NCBI GenBank assembly: GCA_050010575.1
Contig: JBEKKU010000007.1
Coordinates: 1-38,633, forward strand
From: Palsa-1188 sp050010575
GTDB taxonomy: Bacteria; Bacillota; DSM-12270; Thermacetogeniales; Thermacetogeniaceae
Length of the DNA: 38,633 nucleotides
Direction of reading: 5' to 3'
In this document: positions 1 to 7,477 of the stretch, one piece after another
Layout: each line of letters begins with the position of its first letter
Position numbering within the stretch: position 1 is the first letter of the stretch
Notes under the pieces: model-generated
Seen by the model: only the letters and a program-made list of their open reading frames with translations
Told to the model about the DNA's origin: nothing
The model's database searches: none
Made by a program: the position numbers and the translations under genes

Positions 1-68
1 TATAATCAACAACAAGTTCAACAAATGTAGCTGGCAGCCCTTTAGCACCTGCCGGGAGAGATGACCCC

Positions 69-812
69 ATGAACGATTCTGAACAGAAGCATGCCAACGG
101 GAAAACAGACCTGCTCGGACGCCGGCTCGGCGATTTCTGGCAGGGCGTTGTCGCTTCGACACCGATAGTGGTCGGCTACCTGCCGATCAGCGCCGCCTAC
201 GGGATCCTGGCCCGGCAAGCCGGTTTCAGCTTGCTCCAGACAGTATCCCTGTCCCTCTTCGTCTATGCCGGAGCCTCCCAGTTCATCGCCGTCAGCATGA
301 TCGCCGCAGGCACCAACCCCGCCGCCATCATCGCCACCATCGGCCTGGTCAACCTGAGGCACCTGCTTTACAGCACATCGGTGGCGCCCTATCTGCAGAA
401 GGTCGGCATCAGCCGCCTGTTTGTCCTGGCCTTCGGACTCACCGACGAGGCCTTTTCGGTGGAATCGGTGGTGCTGGCCCAAGAGGCGAAAACCCCTGCC
501 TATCTCTTCGGGTTGCAACTGGCGCCCTATCTGACCTGGAATGCCGGGTCCTTGCTGGGCGGCCTGCTCGGTGGATGCTTGAGCGGCATCCAGGCGCTGG
601 GGCTCGACTTCGCCCTTCCGGCGATGTTCATCGCCCTGCTGATCCCCCAGATCAGGTCAAGGCAAATATTGGCCACCGCCATTATCTCGGGCGCCTTATC
701 GCTGGTATTCAGTCTCTTCCTCCAGGGAAGCTGGAACGTGATCCTGGCAACGCTGGTTGCCGCCACACTGGGAATGGAGCTGAGCAAATGCAGACCTTCT
801 TCTGGATCGTAA
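69..812 (+). CDS. azlC: AzlC family branched-chain amino acid permease, large subunit
   Basis: This is the large subunit of the two-component AzlCD exporter, an inner-membrane complex that moves branched-chain amino acids or related compounds out of the cell. The 247-residue protein is strongly hydrophobic. It has the family signature near residues 35-45 (GYLPISAAYGILARQAG), followed by the conserved stretch FVYAGASQFIAVSMI and then NLRHLLYSTSVAPYL. Length is normal for AzlC. The ATG at 69 follows a GGGAGAG-like ribosome site. The 3' end overlaps azlD by 25 bases, implying translational coupling. The window starts only 68 bases upstream, so the promoter and any upstream regulator are mostly out of view. 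The exact substrate cannot be read from sequence. Confidence 0.93.
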   Translation: MNDSEQKHANGKTDLLGRRLGDFWQGVVASTPIVVGYLPISAAYGILARQAGFSLLQTVSLSLFVYAGASQFIAVSMIAAGTNPAAIIATIGLVNLRHLLYSTSVAPYLQKVGISRLFVLAFGLTDEAFSVESVVLAQEAKTPAYLFGLQLAPYLTWNAGSLLGGLLGGCLSGIQALGLDFALPAMFIALLIPQIRSRQILATAIISGALSLVFSLFLQGSWNVILATLVAATLGMELSKCRPSSGS

Positions 813-1114
813 CCGGGATGCTGGCCGTCACCTACCTGCCGCGGCTGATCCCCATGCTGGTGCTCTCCCGGATGGAGATCCCCGAGGGCTTCCGGCGCTG
901 GCTGCAGTTCGTCCCGGTCGCCGTGCTCTCCGCCCTGCTGGCGCCGAGCATTCTGCTGCAGAACGGGCAGTTCGCCCTGCGGCCCGACAACACCTACCTG
1001 CTGGCAGCCATACCGACCATGATCGTGGCGGCCAAGTTCAAGAACATCTTCCTCACCGTTTTATGCGGGATCGTCTGCCTGATCATGATCAGATTCGCCT
1101 TCGGCATGCTTTGA
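788..1114 (+). CDS. azlD: AzlD family branched-chain amino acid transport subunit
   Basis: This is the small partner subunit of the AzlCD exporter. The 108-residue protein has about four hydrophobic segments and the family pattern TYLPRLIPMLVLSRMEIP near the N-terminus, followed by FVPVAVLSALLAPSIL. The ATG at 788 lies inside the end of azlC in another frame. Longer readings of this frame from further upstream lack AzlD similarity, so this start is preferred. Two-gene azlCD operons are the rule in bacteria. A hairpin about 75 bases downstream lies between this gene and the convergent SIMPL gene. Confidence 0.92.
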   Translation: MQTFFWIVTGMLAVTYLPRLIPMLVLSRMEIPEGFRRWLQFVPVAVLSALLAPSILLQNGQFALRPDNTYLLAAIPTMIVAAKFKNIFLTVLCGIVCLIMIRFAFGML

Positions 1115-1189
1115 CAGAGAAGCTAGATTTCACAACAAGCTATTCGCTATCCCGGACATGAACACCTACGATTACAATGTTCCAAAAAC

Positions 1190-1219
1190 AATGCCCGGTG
1201 AGAACATCTCCCGGGCATT
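1190..1219 (-). terminator. Intrinsic terminator of the SIMPL-domain gene
   Basis: Perfect inverted repeat ATGCCCGG/CCGGGCAT (1191-1198 and 1211-1218) with a 12-base loop, extended by one A-T pair at each side. On the minus strand the stem is followed by TGTTTTTGG, a short U-tract. It therefore best serves the minus-strand SIMPL gene, and may act weakly for azlCD in the other direction. Confidence 0.7.
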
Positions 1220-1244
1220 CTATAGAGATTCGAGCTTAGACGGC

Positions 1245-1988
1245 CTACCTGATCTCGAACTGGCAGTTCATCACCGCCGTGATCTCCTTGTCGATGGAGG
1301 TGGTGTCGTTGATGCCATAATCGGAGATGTCGTTGGAGTAGAGCGGGGTGATCTGGAACACGCCCATCTTGGCGGTGCGCAGCCGCCCGAGCCTGCTGCC
1401 GGCGTTGGTGGCGATCTGGTCGGCCCGGGTGCGGGCATCCTTGGTGGCCAGGGAGAGCATCTCAATCTTGAGATCGGCCAGTTTGGTGTAGAAGTACTGG
1501 GGTTGATTCGACTGGAACTGCACGCCCCGGTTGATCAGTTCGGTGGCGCTGCGGGAGATGCCGGTGATCTTGTCGACGTCGCCGGAGCGGATCTCCACGT
1601 TCTGGCTCAGCATGTAGCTCTCGATCTGATTGCTCATCACGCCGTTCGGCAGCATCACGTGGTTGGCCGTGGTGCTGATGGCCAAGAAGATCATATCGCT
1701 GTCGGCGATCCCCTTCTCCCTGAGGTAGGCCTTCACCTTCTCCTGGGCTGCCTGCAGATAGGTATAGGCATCCCCCAACTGGGTCGCCTGGGCGGAGAAG
1801 CCGCCGTCCCAGACGATCAGATCCGACTTGATCTGTTTCTTGGCCGAACCGGTGACGGTGATCAGGTTGCTGTTCGATCTGGCCTTGACGTAACCCCCGA
1901 TGGCAATGTAGGAGGAGACGATCAGCCCGAGCGCCAAAATCAGGGCGATGATCGCCCAGATACCGTTTTTCCTGAGTTCTTCGTTCAA
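1245..1988 (-). CDS. SIMPL domain-containing (DUF541) protein
   Basis: A 247-residue membrane-anchored protein of the SIMPL/DUF541 family. Residues about 10-32 form a single N-terminal hydrophobic segment (WAIIALILALGLIVSSYIAI), so the body is probably extracytoplasmic. The family pattern is visible in ITVTGSAKKQIKSDLIVWDG and later in KDARTRADQIATNAGSRLGR, which matches the conserved block of SIMPL proteins. The start is a TTG at 1988 preceded at good spacing by AAAGGAGGG on the minus strand. Family members are periplasmic or surface proteins implicated in oxidative-stress tolerance in some bacteria, but no biochemical activity is established. It stands alone, with a terminator just downstream. 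Confidence 0.88.
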   Translation of the reverse strand: MNEELRKNGIWAIIALILALGLIVSSYIAIGGYVKARSNSNLITVTGSAKKQIKSDLIVWDGGFSAQATQLGDAYTYLQAAQEKVKAYLREKGIADSDMIFLAISTTANHVMLPNGVMSNQIESYMLSQNVEIRSGDVDKITGISRSATELINRGVQFQSNQPQYFYTKLADLKIEMLSLATKDARTRADQIATNAGSRLGRLRTAKMGVFQITPLYSNDISDYGINDTTSIDKEITAVMNCQFEIR

Positions 1989-2314
1989 AGTTTTCCCTCC
2001 TTTCCTGCCAGGTTACAGGAGCTTCGCCATGAATGCTTTCTATAATCAGGCTGATAATCCTTTCTTTTCATAGTACTCACGTACCTCCAAATTTCTTACC
2101 AAACTAAAAAAATCCCTTGCTAATAATTAGATTTATCTATACATTAGATTAGTATAATTAAATAGTTGTTTTCATCAGAGTTTTTATACATCGTGCTGCC
2201 AACACTTTGCATAACTTGATAGACCCTCCTGTACACAGACAGGTACATATGGGCCAGGAACATCGCCCCTCAATTGCATCGCCCACTACCATCTTTTTTT
2301 ATTTGGAGGACAAA
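1989..2314. other. AT-rich intergenic region with possible MarR operator
   Basis: This 326-base gap separates the divergent SIMPL gene and the mfs-marR unit, and holds no convincing ORF. It is clearly more AT-rich than its surroundings. A perfect inverted repeat TAGAT-TT-ATCTA lies at 2128-2139, with a TATAAT box at 2153-2158 just downstream. AT-rich palindromes next to a -10 box are typical targets of MarR proteins, so autoregulation by the downstream marR gene is plausible. No good -35 box is visible at the expected spacing. Confidence 0.4.
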
Positions 2315-2601
2315 ATGCCAACAACGGATATTGCAGCCACTCGCATCAATAAGAGACAGAGGTATCTCGGCCAGCAGGGCTCACCGTGTTTTCTTTGACC
2401 AGTCTGCCGCTGATGGCATTCCTGGCGGCCTCCTCCTATATCTATGAGGATCGGTTCGGGCTAAGCGCCCAGGCATACAGCTACTTTTTTGCCCTGAACG
2501 CCGCCGGCCTGATTATCGGCCCGATGCTATCTGTCTACCTGTCCAAGCGTTTTACCCGCGGCGTCATTATCGGTGCTGGCGAAAGGGAGTCGATAGCATG
2601 A
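2315..2601 (+). pseudogene. Remnant of Bcr/CflA-type multidrug efflux (MFS) gene
   Basis: The reading starts with a good ribosome site (GGAGGA at 2305-2310) and an ATG at 2315, giving MPTTDIAATRINKRQRYLGQQG, which resembles the cytoplasmic N-terminus of Bcr/CflA transporters. It then shifts frame near 2375-2390 and resumes as LTSLPLMAFLAASSYIYEDR and FGLSAQAYSYFFALNAAGLI, a match to a mid-protein region around membrane segments 7-8 of the same family. The first half of the transporter is missing and so is everything after the conserved YLSKRF stretch. About 95 codons survive of roughly 400. The stop overlaps the start of marR, so the original operon arrangement has been kept. Assignment of the two pieces to one gene is inference from order and family similarity. 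Confidence 0.72.
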
Positions 2602-3101
2602 AAGACCGCCAAGAAATCAGGAGTGCCGCTGAAAGCATCCGGGAAGCACACGAACTGATCACCAACTGCCTGTCAGGCTTTGTCAGGAAGGAGTCCGCCG
2701 GCGAGGACAGCAGCCTGCCCCTGGATTCGTTATCGGCCAAACAGTTTATCATGGTCAAGGCAGTCAAAGAACTGACCGTTATTCACCCCAACGGCTGTTC
2801 CTTGAAGGAATTGGCCGGGCGCCTAGGCATCACCGGGCCCTCAGCCTCGGTAATGGTAACGGGGCTGGTAAAAAAAGAGATTTTAAGACGCCTGGCATCG
2901 GACAGCGACCGCAGGGGGGTGCATATCCAGCTGGCGCCGGCAGTGGCCGATCATTTTACAGCCCTGGACCGGGCCACCTGCCGCCACATTATGATGATTG
3001 CCGATCTGTGCGGAGAAGAACTGCTCCTGGAATGGCGGGACGTGCTGCAGCAGTTGAGGGTGGCCTTTACCTCCCTGACAGTTGACGAGGAACCCGAGTG
3101 A
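2598..3101 (+). CDS. MarR family transcriptional regulator
   Basis: A 167-residue winged-helix regulator. The DNA-binding region spans about residues 55-110. The helix-turn-helix is seen in SLKELAGRLGITGPSASVMV, followed by the wing signature SDSDRRGVHIQL (MarR DxRxxx motif). The ATG at 2598 overlaps the stop of the broken efflux gene in an ATGA arrangement. MarR proteins commonly repress their own operon and an adjacent drug transporter, releasing DNA on binding phenolic or other ligands. Here the presumed partner transporter is destroyed while the regulator is intact, so it may now act only on itself or on distant genes. Confidence 0.88.
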   Translation: MKDRQEIRSAAESIREAHELITNCLSGFVRKESAGEDSSLPLDSLSAKQFIMVKAVKELTVIHPNGCSLKELAGRLGITGPSASVMVTGLVKKEILRRLASDSDRRGVHIQLAPAVADHFTALDRATCRHIMMIADLCGEELLLEWRDVLQQLRVAFTSLTVDEEPE

Positions 3102-3141
3102 AGGCATGGCTGACCCAATCAGTTGCTGCCGGACAAACCGG

Positions 3142-4425
3142 TCACGATCTTGTTGTGACGAGGCAATGGGTGGCACAGGAGATGCAGGGATCGTAGTTGC
3201 GGACGGCCACCTCGCAGGCGCGGGCCAACTCCTCGTCGGGCAGGCAGGAGATCTGCGGCGCCATCTCCCGCAGGTCCTGCTCGATGCGTGACAGGTTCTG
3301 GGTGGTGGGAGGAATGATGCGCGCCTCCTGAACCAGACCGCGGTCGTCGATCCGGAAGCGGTGGTATAGTGTGCCGCGCGGCGCCTCGACCAGGGAGGCG
3401 GCGGCGCCGGCCTTGATGTCGTAAGACAGTGATTCCCCGGACACCGGCACCGCTTCCAGGTACTTGATGCTCATCTCGATGGCGTGCATGATCTCCAGCA
3501 GCCGGGCGACGATCGAATCGAAGGGGTTGTAGTCAGGAAAGCTGAGGTTGAGCCGGCTGGCGGCGCGGAGCGTTTCCGGGGCCAGTTGCTCGAAGTTCAG
3601 GCTGACCCGGGCCAGCGGCCCCACCATGTAATAGGCGCCACCGGCCAGGCGGCAGCGCAGGGCATTGGAGTAAGGCACCTGATACTCCTCGACGTGATCG
3701 GTGAACTCATCCGCCGACAGCGACAGGCCGCTGCTGGTGCGCCAGACTCCCTCGTCCACGGCATACTCCTCCGGGTGGTACAGCGCTCCGTAGATGCGGC
3801 CGCCGGCCCAGGCGGGGCGCCGCAGAGCGGCGATCTGCTCCAGGGCGGCCAGGGCATCATCCTGCCGCCCCCGGAGCTGTACGATCAGGTCATCCAGCAG
3901 GCGCCGGGGCGGCAGCTTGGTGAATCCCCCGATCACGGCTGTGACCGGATGAATCTCCCTGGCGCCCAGCAGGGAGGCGATATCATTGCCGATCTTTTTG
4001 AGGCGCAGGCCGCGGTTGACCAGGTCGCGGTGCTCCCCGGCCAGCTCGAAGATGTTGTGATAACCCAGATAGTCCGGCAGGGCCAGAAAAAACACGTGCA
4101 CTCCGTGACTGCCAAGGTATTGGCTCAAGATAAACACCTTGCGCAACAACCGTACTTGACGACTCGCCGTAACTCCCAGGATCCGCTCCAGGGCCATCAG
4201 CGTGCCCAATTGGTAGGTCACCGGGCACAGGCCGCAGATGCGAGCGACCAGATCGGCGATCTCCTCGCAGCGGCGCCCTCTCACGATCCCCTCGAAGAAG
4301 CGGGGCGGCTCGAAGATGTTGATCCGCACATCCAGCGGGCGCCGCTGCTCGTCGAGGTCGATCTCGATCCCGCCCTCCCCCTCCACCCGGGTCAGGGAAT
4401 CAACGCTCAACCGGCTGGGGCACAT
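3142..4425 (-). CDS. hydA: Group 3b [NiFe]-hydrogenase / sulfhydrogenase alpha (large) subunit
   Basis: Catalytic subunit carrying the Ni-Fe site of a cytoplasmic NAD(P)-linked hydrogenase. The 427-residue reading has the L1 motif RICGLC at residues 62-67 and the L2 motif DPCISCATH at 412-420, giving the four nickel-iron cysteines C64, C67, C414 and C417. Seven residues follow the final His, a short tail expected to be removed by a maturation protease. The N-terminal LTRVEGEGGI is also a family hallmark. The L1 position that is His in many [NiFe] enzymes is Tyr71 here. An ATG at 4425 is chosen because GGAGGAGG precedes it; an in-frame start at 4467 would give 14 extra residues and a long overlap with hydD. 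It is last in the hydBGDA order typical of Pyrococcus-type group 3b enzymes. No hyp maturation genes are in the window. Confidence 0.94.
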   Translation of the reverse strand: MCPSRLSVDSLTRVEGEGGIEIDLDEQRRPLDVRINIFEPPRFFEGIVRGRRCEEIADLVARICGLCPVTYQLGTLMALERILGVTASRQVRLLRKVFILSQYLGSHGVHVFFLALPDYLGYHNIFELAGEHRDLVNRGLRLKKIGNDIASLLGAREIHPVTAVIGGFTKLPPRRLLDDLIVQLRGRQDDALAALEQIAALRRPAWAGGRIYGALYHPEEYAVDEGVWRTSSGLSLSADEFTDHVEEYQVPYSNALRCRLAGGAYYMVGPLARVSLNFEQLAPETLRAASRLNLSFPDYNPFDSIVARLLEIMHAIEMSIKYLEAVPVSGESLSYDIKAGAAASLVEAPRGTLYHRFRIDDRGLVQEARIIPPTTQNLSRIEQDLREMAPQISCLPDEELARACEVAVRNYDPCISCATHCLVTTRS

Positions 4426-5194
4426 GCCTCTTTGCCTCCTCCCGAAACGCCTCGGCGTTGTTGACAATGGAGCGGAACTTGCGGTGTGTCTCCTCCTCGG
4501 TCAGACCCAGCTCCCGGCACAGGTTGGCGAAGGACCTGGGGTTGGGGTCGGCGCTGGGCCCGAAGCAGCCGTAGCAGCCCCGGTCGAAAGACGGGCACAG
4601 CGCCCCGCAGCCGCTGCTGGTGAGCACGCCCATGCAGGCCACCCCCTCGGCCACGATCAGACAGACGTTCTCCTTCATCTTGCACTCCAGGCAGACGCTG
4701 CGGGTGCTGACCTCGGGGGCCTTGCCCAGCATGACGCTGACGATATAGTCCTGCAGGTGGCCCTGGTCGACCGGACAGCCGTTCAAAAACCCGTCCACCG
4801 TCACGTAATCGGCGATCCCCTGGCAGGTGGGGAAGCAGTGGATCAGCTCCGGCTGCGGGTAGACCGCCCTTTTCAATTCCTCCAGGGGCAGGAAATTGCG
4901 CAGGGCCTGGGGCCCGCCATAAACAGCGCAGTTGCCGATGGCCACCAGGATCTTGGACTCCTGCCGCACCTTTTGGATCCGCGTCACGTCCTCCTGGCAG
5001 CTGATGCCGCCCTCGACGAAGGCCAGGTCGTAGGGCCCCGGCTGGCTGGCGCCGGCCATGGCGAAGTAGGCGACCTCGACAGTCTCGGCCAGGTCCAGGA
5101 TCTCGGTCTCCATGTTCAGGAACGGCAGTTGGCAGCCTGAGCAGGAGGTAAATTTGAAAACGGCCAGTCTGGGCTTCTTGGAGCGATCAATCAT
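4400..5194 (-). CDS. hydD: Group 3b [NiFe]-hydrogenase delta (small) subunit
   Basis: Electron-transfer small subunit that pairs with the Ni-Fe subunit. The 264-residue protein shows the proximal-cluster signature SCSGCQ (C18, C21), then GNCAVYGGPQ and CFPTCQG for the remaining ligands. A cysteine-rich C-terminal half (CLECKMKENVC, then GCGALCP and CYGCFG) provides further Fe-S cluster ligands. The ATG at 5194 follows GAGGAAG. It overlaps the preferred hydA start by 26 bases and lies 62 bases after hydG. There is no twin-arginine signal, as expected for a cytoplasmic group 3 enzyme. Confidence 0.92.
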   Translation of the reverse strand: MIDRSKKPRLAVFKFTSCSGCQLPFLNMETEILDLAETVEVAYFAMAGASQPGPYDLAFVEGGISCQEDVTRIQKVRQESKILVAIGNCAVYGGPQALRNFLPLEELKRAVYPQPELIHCFPTCQGIADYVTVDGFLNGCPVDQGHLQDYIVSVMLGKAPEVSTRSVCLECKMKENVCLIVAEGVACMGVLTSSGCGALCPSFDRGCYGCFGPSADPNPRSFANLCRELGLTEEETHRKFRSIVNNAEAFREEAKRHVPQPVER

Positions 5195-5256
5195 CGGGCC
5201 ACTTCCTCAATGGTGAGCTATTGATGCGAACCTCAGGGGCGCCGGGGTACCCGCGC

Positions 5257-6117
5257 CTATAGATCCACACCGAGCAGATCCTTGACCGCGGCATAGGAAA
5301 AGACGGGGCCGTCCTGGCAGACGTACACGTCATCGATCTGGCAGCGCCCGCAGGTCTTCTGGCCGCACTCCATCCGGCGCTCCAGCGATACGAAGATCTC
5401 CTCCGGCGGCCAGCCCAGTTTGGACAATGACCTGACCACAGCCTTCATCATGACCTCCGGGCCGCAGATAAAAACCTGGCCCTGGCCGGGCGCGATCTCC
5501 ACCTCATCCAGCAGGGCGGTCACCAGTCCGACCCGGTAGGGCCATTCAGCGCCATCCGACACCTTATCGGCAGTCAACCGGAGCCTGGCCCCGCCCTCCT
5601 GCCAACTTGGGAATTCATCCCGGAAGAGCATATCCCCGGGGGTGCGGGCGCCATACAGGATCTCCAGTCGCCCCGAGTGCCTGGCCAGCCGCCGGTAGAT
5701 CGCCGGCCGTAGCGGAGCCAGCCCGACGCCGCCGGCGATGATCACCAGGTCGCCGGTGGCCTGTTCGAGCGGCCAGCCATTGCCGTAGGGGCCCCTGATC
5801 CAGAACCGGTCCCCGGTCCGGAGCCGGGCCAGCGCCCTGGTGACATTGCCCACTATCCGGATCGTATGCTGAAAAACCCCCTCGGCAAGCGCCTCGGCGC
5901 CTTTCGGGTCCGAACTCATGGAGATGGCCGCCTCGCCGATGCCGATGACCGAGACCATGTTGAACTGCCCCGGCTGAAAAAAGAAGCGGCTGCCGTCAAC
6001 CAGGCGCAGGGTGTAGGTCTGCACGTCCGGGGTCTCCCGCCTGACGTCCAGGATCTCCACCGGCTGGAGCAGCAGCGGGTTGGCGCCCCGCCGGAGGTCT
6101 TCCTCGCTCTTCACCAT
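5257..6117 (-). CDS. hydG: Group 3b hydrogenase gamma subunit (FAD/NAD(P)-binding diaphorase)
   Basis: The diaphorase subunit that exchanges electrons with NAD(P). It is 286 residues long and belongs to the ferredoxin-NADP reductase/PyrK-like fold. The N-terminal barrel has the flavin-binding region FFQPGQFNMVSVIGIGEAAI. The middle has the nucleotide-binding stretch LVIIAGGVGLAPLRPAIYR, and the C-terminus holds a [2Fe-2S] cysteine cluster (CGQKTCGRCQIDDVYVC). The start codon overlaps the hydB stop by one base (TGATG), a clear sign of coupled translation. Preference for NAD or NADP cannot be read from the sequence with confidence. Confidence 0.92.
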   Translation of the reverse strand: MVKSEEDLRRGANPLLLQPVEILDVRRETPDVQTYTLRLVDGSRFFFQPGQFNMVSVIGIGEAAISMSSDPKGAEALAEGVFQHTIRIVGNVTRALARLRTGDRFWIRGPYGNGWPLEQATGDLVIIAGGVGLAPLRPAIYRRLARHSGRLEILYGARTPGDMLFRDEFPSWQEGGARLRLTADKVSDGAEWPYRVGLVTALLDEVEIAPGQGQVFICGPEVMMKAVVRSLSKLGWPPEEIFVSLERRMECGQKTCGRCQIDDVYVCQDGPVFSYAAVKDLLGVDL

Positions 6118-7178
6118 CAGGCATCACCCCTGATCGTTCGCCCGGTCTGGGCAATATCGATATTGGCCGGGCACCAGACGATGCAGCGCCCGCACCCGAC
6201 ACAGTGGAAACGGCCGTACTGGCCGACCGAAAAGTTCAACTTGTGCTGCATGAACTGGCGGAGCCGGTCGATCCGCTGCTCCCGAAAGTTGCCCCCGTGC
6301 ACTGCGCCGAACTCCATCAAAAAACACCAGGACCAGCGCCGCTTGCGCCTGGTCTCCGTGAGGGAGAAATCCGTCTCGTCAAAGATGTCGGCGCAGTAGC
6401 AAGTAGGGCAGACCGAGGTGCAGTTGGCGCAGCCGAAGCACTTGGCGCTGATCTCCTGCCAGTAGGGGTGGCCATGGCCCTCGTGCATCAAGCGGGGCAG
6501 GTCCTCTGTCTCCAGGGTAGTCCGGGTGTTGGCAGCAGTTTCCTCCAGACGCCGGCGCTTCACCTGGTAATCCTCCTCCCGGGCCGCCTCAGCCCGCAGA
6601 TCCTGGACCAGTTCGGCGCCCAAACCGCTGCCCACCTCCAATAGAAAACGCCCGGGCCGGTCTCCGCCGGTCTGACCCAGCTCGGTGATCAGCAGGTCGT
6701 AGTCATGGTCGAGACCCGGGCCCGTCCCCATCGCTGAGCAGAAACAGGTGTCGCCGGACTCCACGCAGTTGAAAACCACCAGCGGCAGGTCCTCCCGGCG
6801 CGCCCGGTAGTAGGGGTCTGGGTATTCCCCGCCGAGAAACACCTCGTCAAGCGCCAGGAGGGCGTGCACGTCGCAGGGGCGGATGCCGAACACGGCCTGT
6901 TTCACCGGTTCAATCTCCGAGTGGAGATCACCGGTTGGCCAGTCGTAGGTGAACAGGGTCTCAAACGGCGGGTACCAGAGATACTTGGGGGGCAGAGTGC
7001 CGCCGGTGCAGCGCAGGCTCAGCTCACCGGCCCCGTCCAGCGGGCGGAAGATGCCCGCGCCCTTCTCGTTTACCGTGCCGTAGACGGTGTAGCCCCGCTC
7101 CTGCAGCCTCGCCAGGATATCATCGAAAGCGGCCCGCCCGACGACCGCATTTTCCCCGGCCTGGCCCTGCAGCACCAT
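6117..7178 (-). CDS. hydB: Group 3b hydrogenase beta subunit (4Fe-4S protein)
   Basis: First gene of the hydrogenase operon, encoding the iron-sulfur subunit thought to link the diaphorase and catalytic halves. Two ferredoxin-type cysteine groups are visible near the C-terminus: CFGCANCTSVCPTC and, about 75 residues later, CVGCGRCIVWCP. The N-terminal 230 residues match the family's globular region (FGIRPCDVHALLALDEVF). The ATG at 7178 is chosen because AGGTGA sits just upstream, matching the 3' half of the consensus ribosome site; a GTG at 7187 is the alternative and would add three residues. In sulfhydrogenases this subunit was also linked to sulfur reduction, so that activity is possible but unproven. 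Confidence 0.92.
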   Translation of the reverse strand: MVLQGQAGENAVVGRAAFDDILARLQERGYTVYGTVNEKGAGIFRPLDGAGELSLRCTGGTLPPKYLWYPPFETLFTYDWPTGDLHSEIEPVKQAVFGIRPCDVHALLALDEVFLGGEYPDPYYRARREDLPLVVFNCVESGDTCFCSAMGTGPGLDHDYDLLITELGQTGGDRPGRFLLEVGSGLGAELVQDLRAEAAREEDYQVKRRRLEETAANTRTTLETEDLPRLMHEGHGHPYWQEISAKCFGCANCTSVCPTCYCADIFDETDFSLTETRRKRRWSWCFLMEFGAVHGGNFREQRIDRLRQFMQHKLNFSVGQYGRFHCVGCGRCIVWCPANIDIAQTGRTIRGDA

Positions 7179-7321
7179 AAATCTCACCTACCCCTGAGCA
7201 GCGATCCGAAAAGGCAGTACGAATAACTTCAACTGTATCTTGCCCCCGGCAGCCGGGCTTTATTAACGGCGCCTGCTTCTACCAGTAAAGGCTTCCTGTG
7301 ATAGCCGGGCTGTTTATGAAA

Positions 7322-7353
7322 TAAAAAAAGCCCGGGCAAAAGCGTCCGTGCTG
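7322..7353 (-). terminator. Probable terminator of the secreted WD40-like gene
   Basis: On the minus strand an imperfect hairpin, 5' AGCACGGACGC and 3' GCCCGGGCT, has two internal mismatches and is followed directly by seven T residues. It lies about 125 bases past the stop of the gene at 7478-9670 and upstream of hydB, so it should insulate the hydrogenase operon. Confidence 0.55.
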
Positions 7354-7477
7354 AAGAAAAAAGGTGTGTCGTACTTATAATTGCTCGGATCATTGCCGCC
7401 TTAATCTCTTCTCTGCGTTTTTTAGATGCGCCTCCAACTCAAGGCAACTTTGTTAGCCCCTGATCCGGCAAAAGATC

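Noticed and set aside
1158..2045. 295-codon plus-strand open frame opposite the SIMPL gene
   Set aside because: Low-complexity antisense translation; the minus-strand frame carries the SIMPL family pattern and a good start.
2207..2314. In-frame extension upstream of the transporter remnant
   Set aside because: The GGAGGA site at 2305 fixes the start at 2315, and the upstream residues do not resemble the transporter family.
3484..5140. Long plus-strand frames opposite hydA and hydD
   Set aside because: Composition typical of antisense frames and no motif; the minus strand is the hydrogenase operon.
3142..7187. F420-reducing or membrane-bound hydrogenase
   Set aside because: The gene order hydBGDA, the FAD/NAD diaphorase subunit and the missing signal peptide point to a cytoplasmic group 3b enzyme; there is no FrhB-like subunit or membrane anchor.
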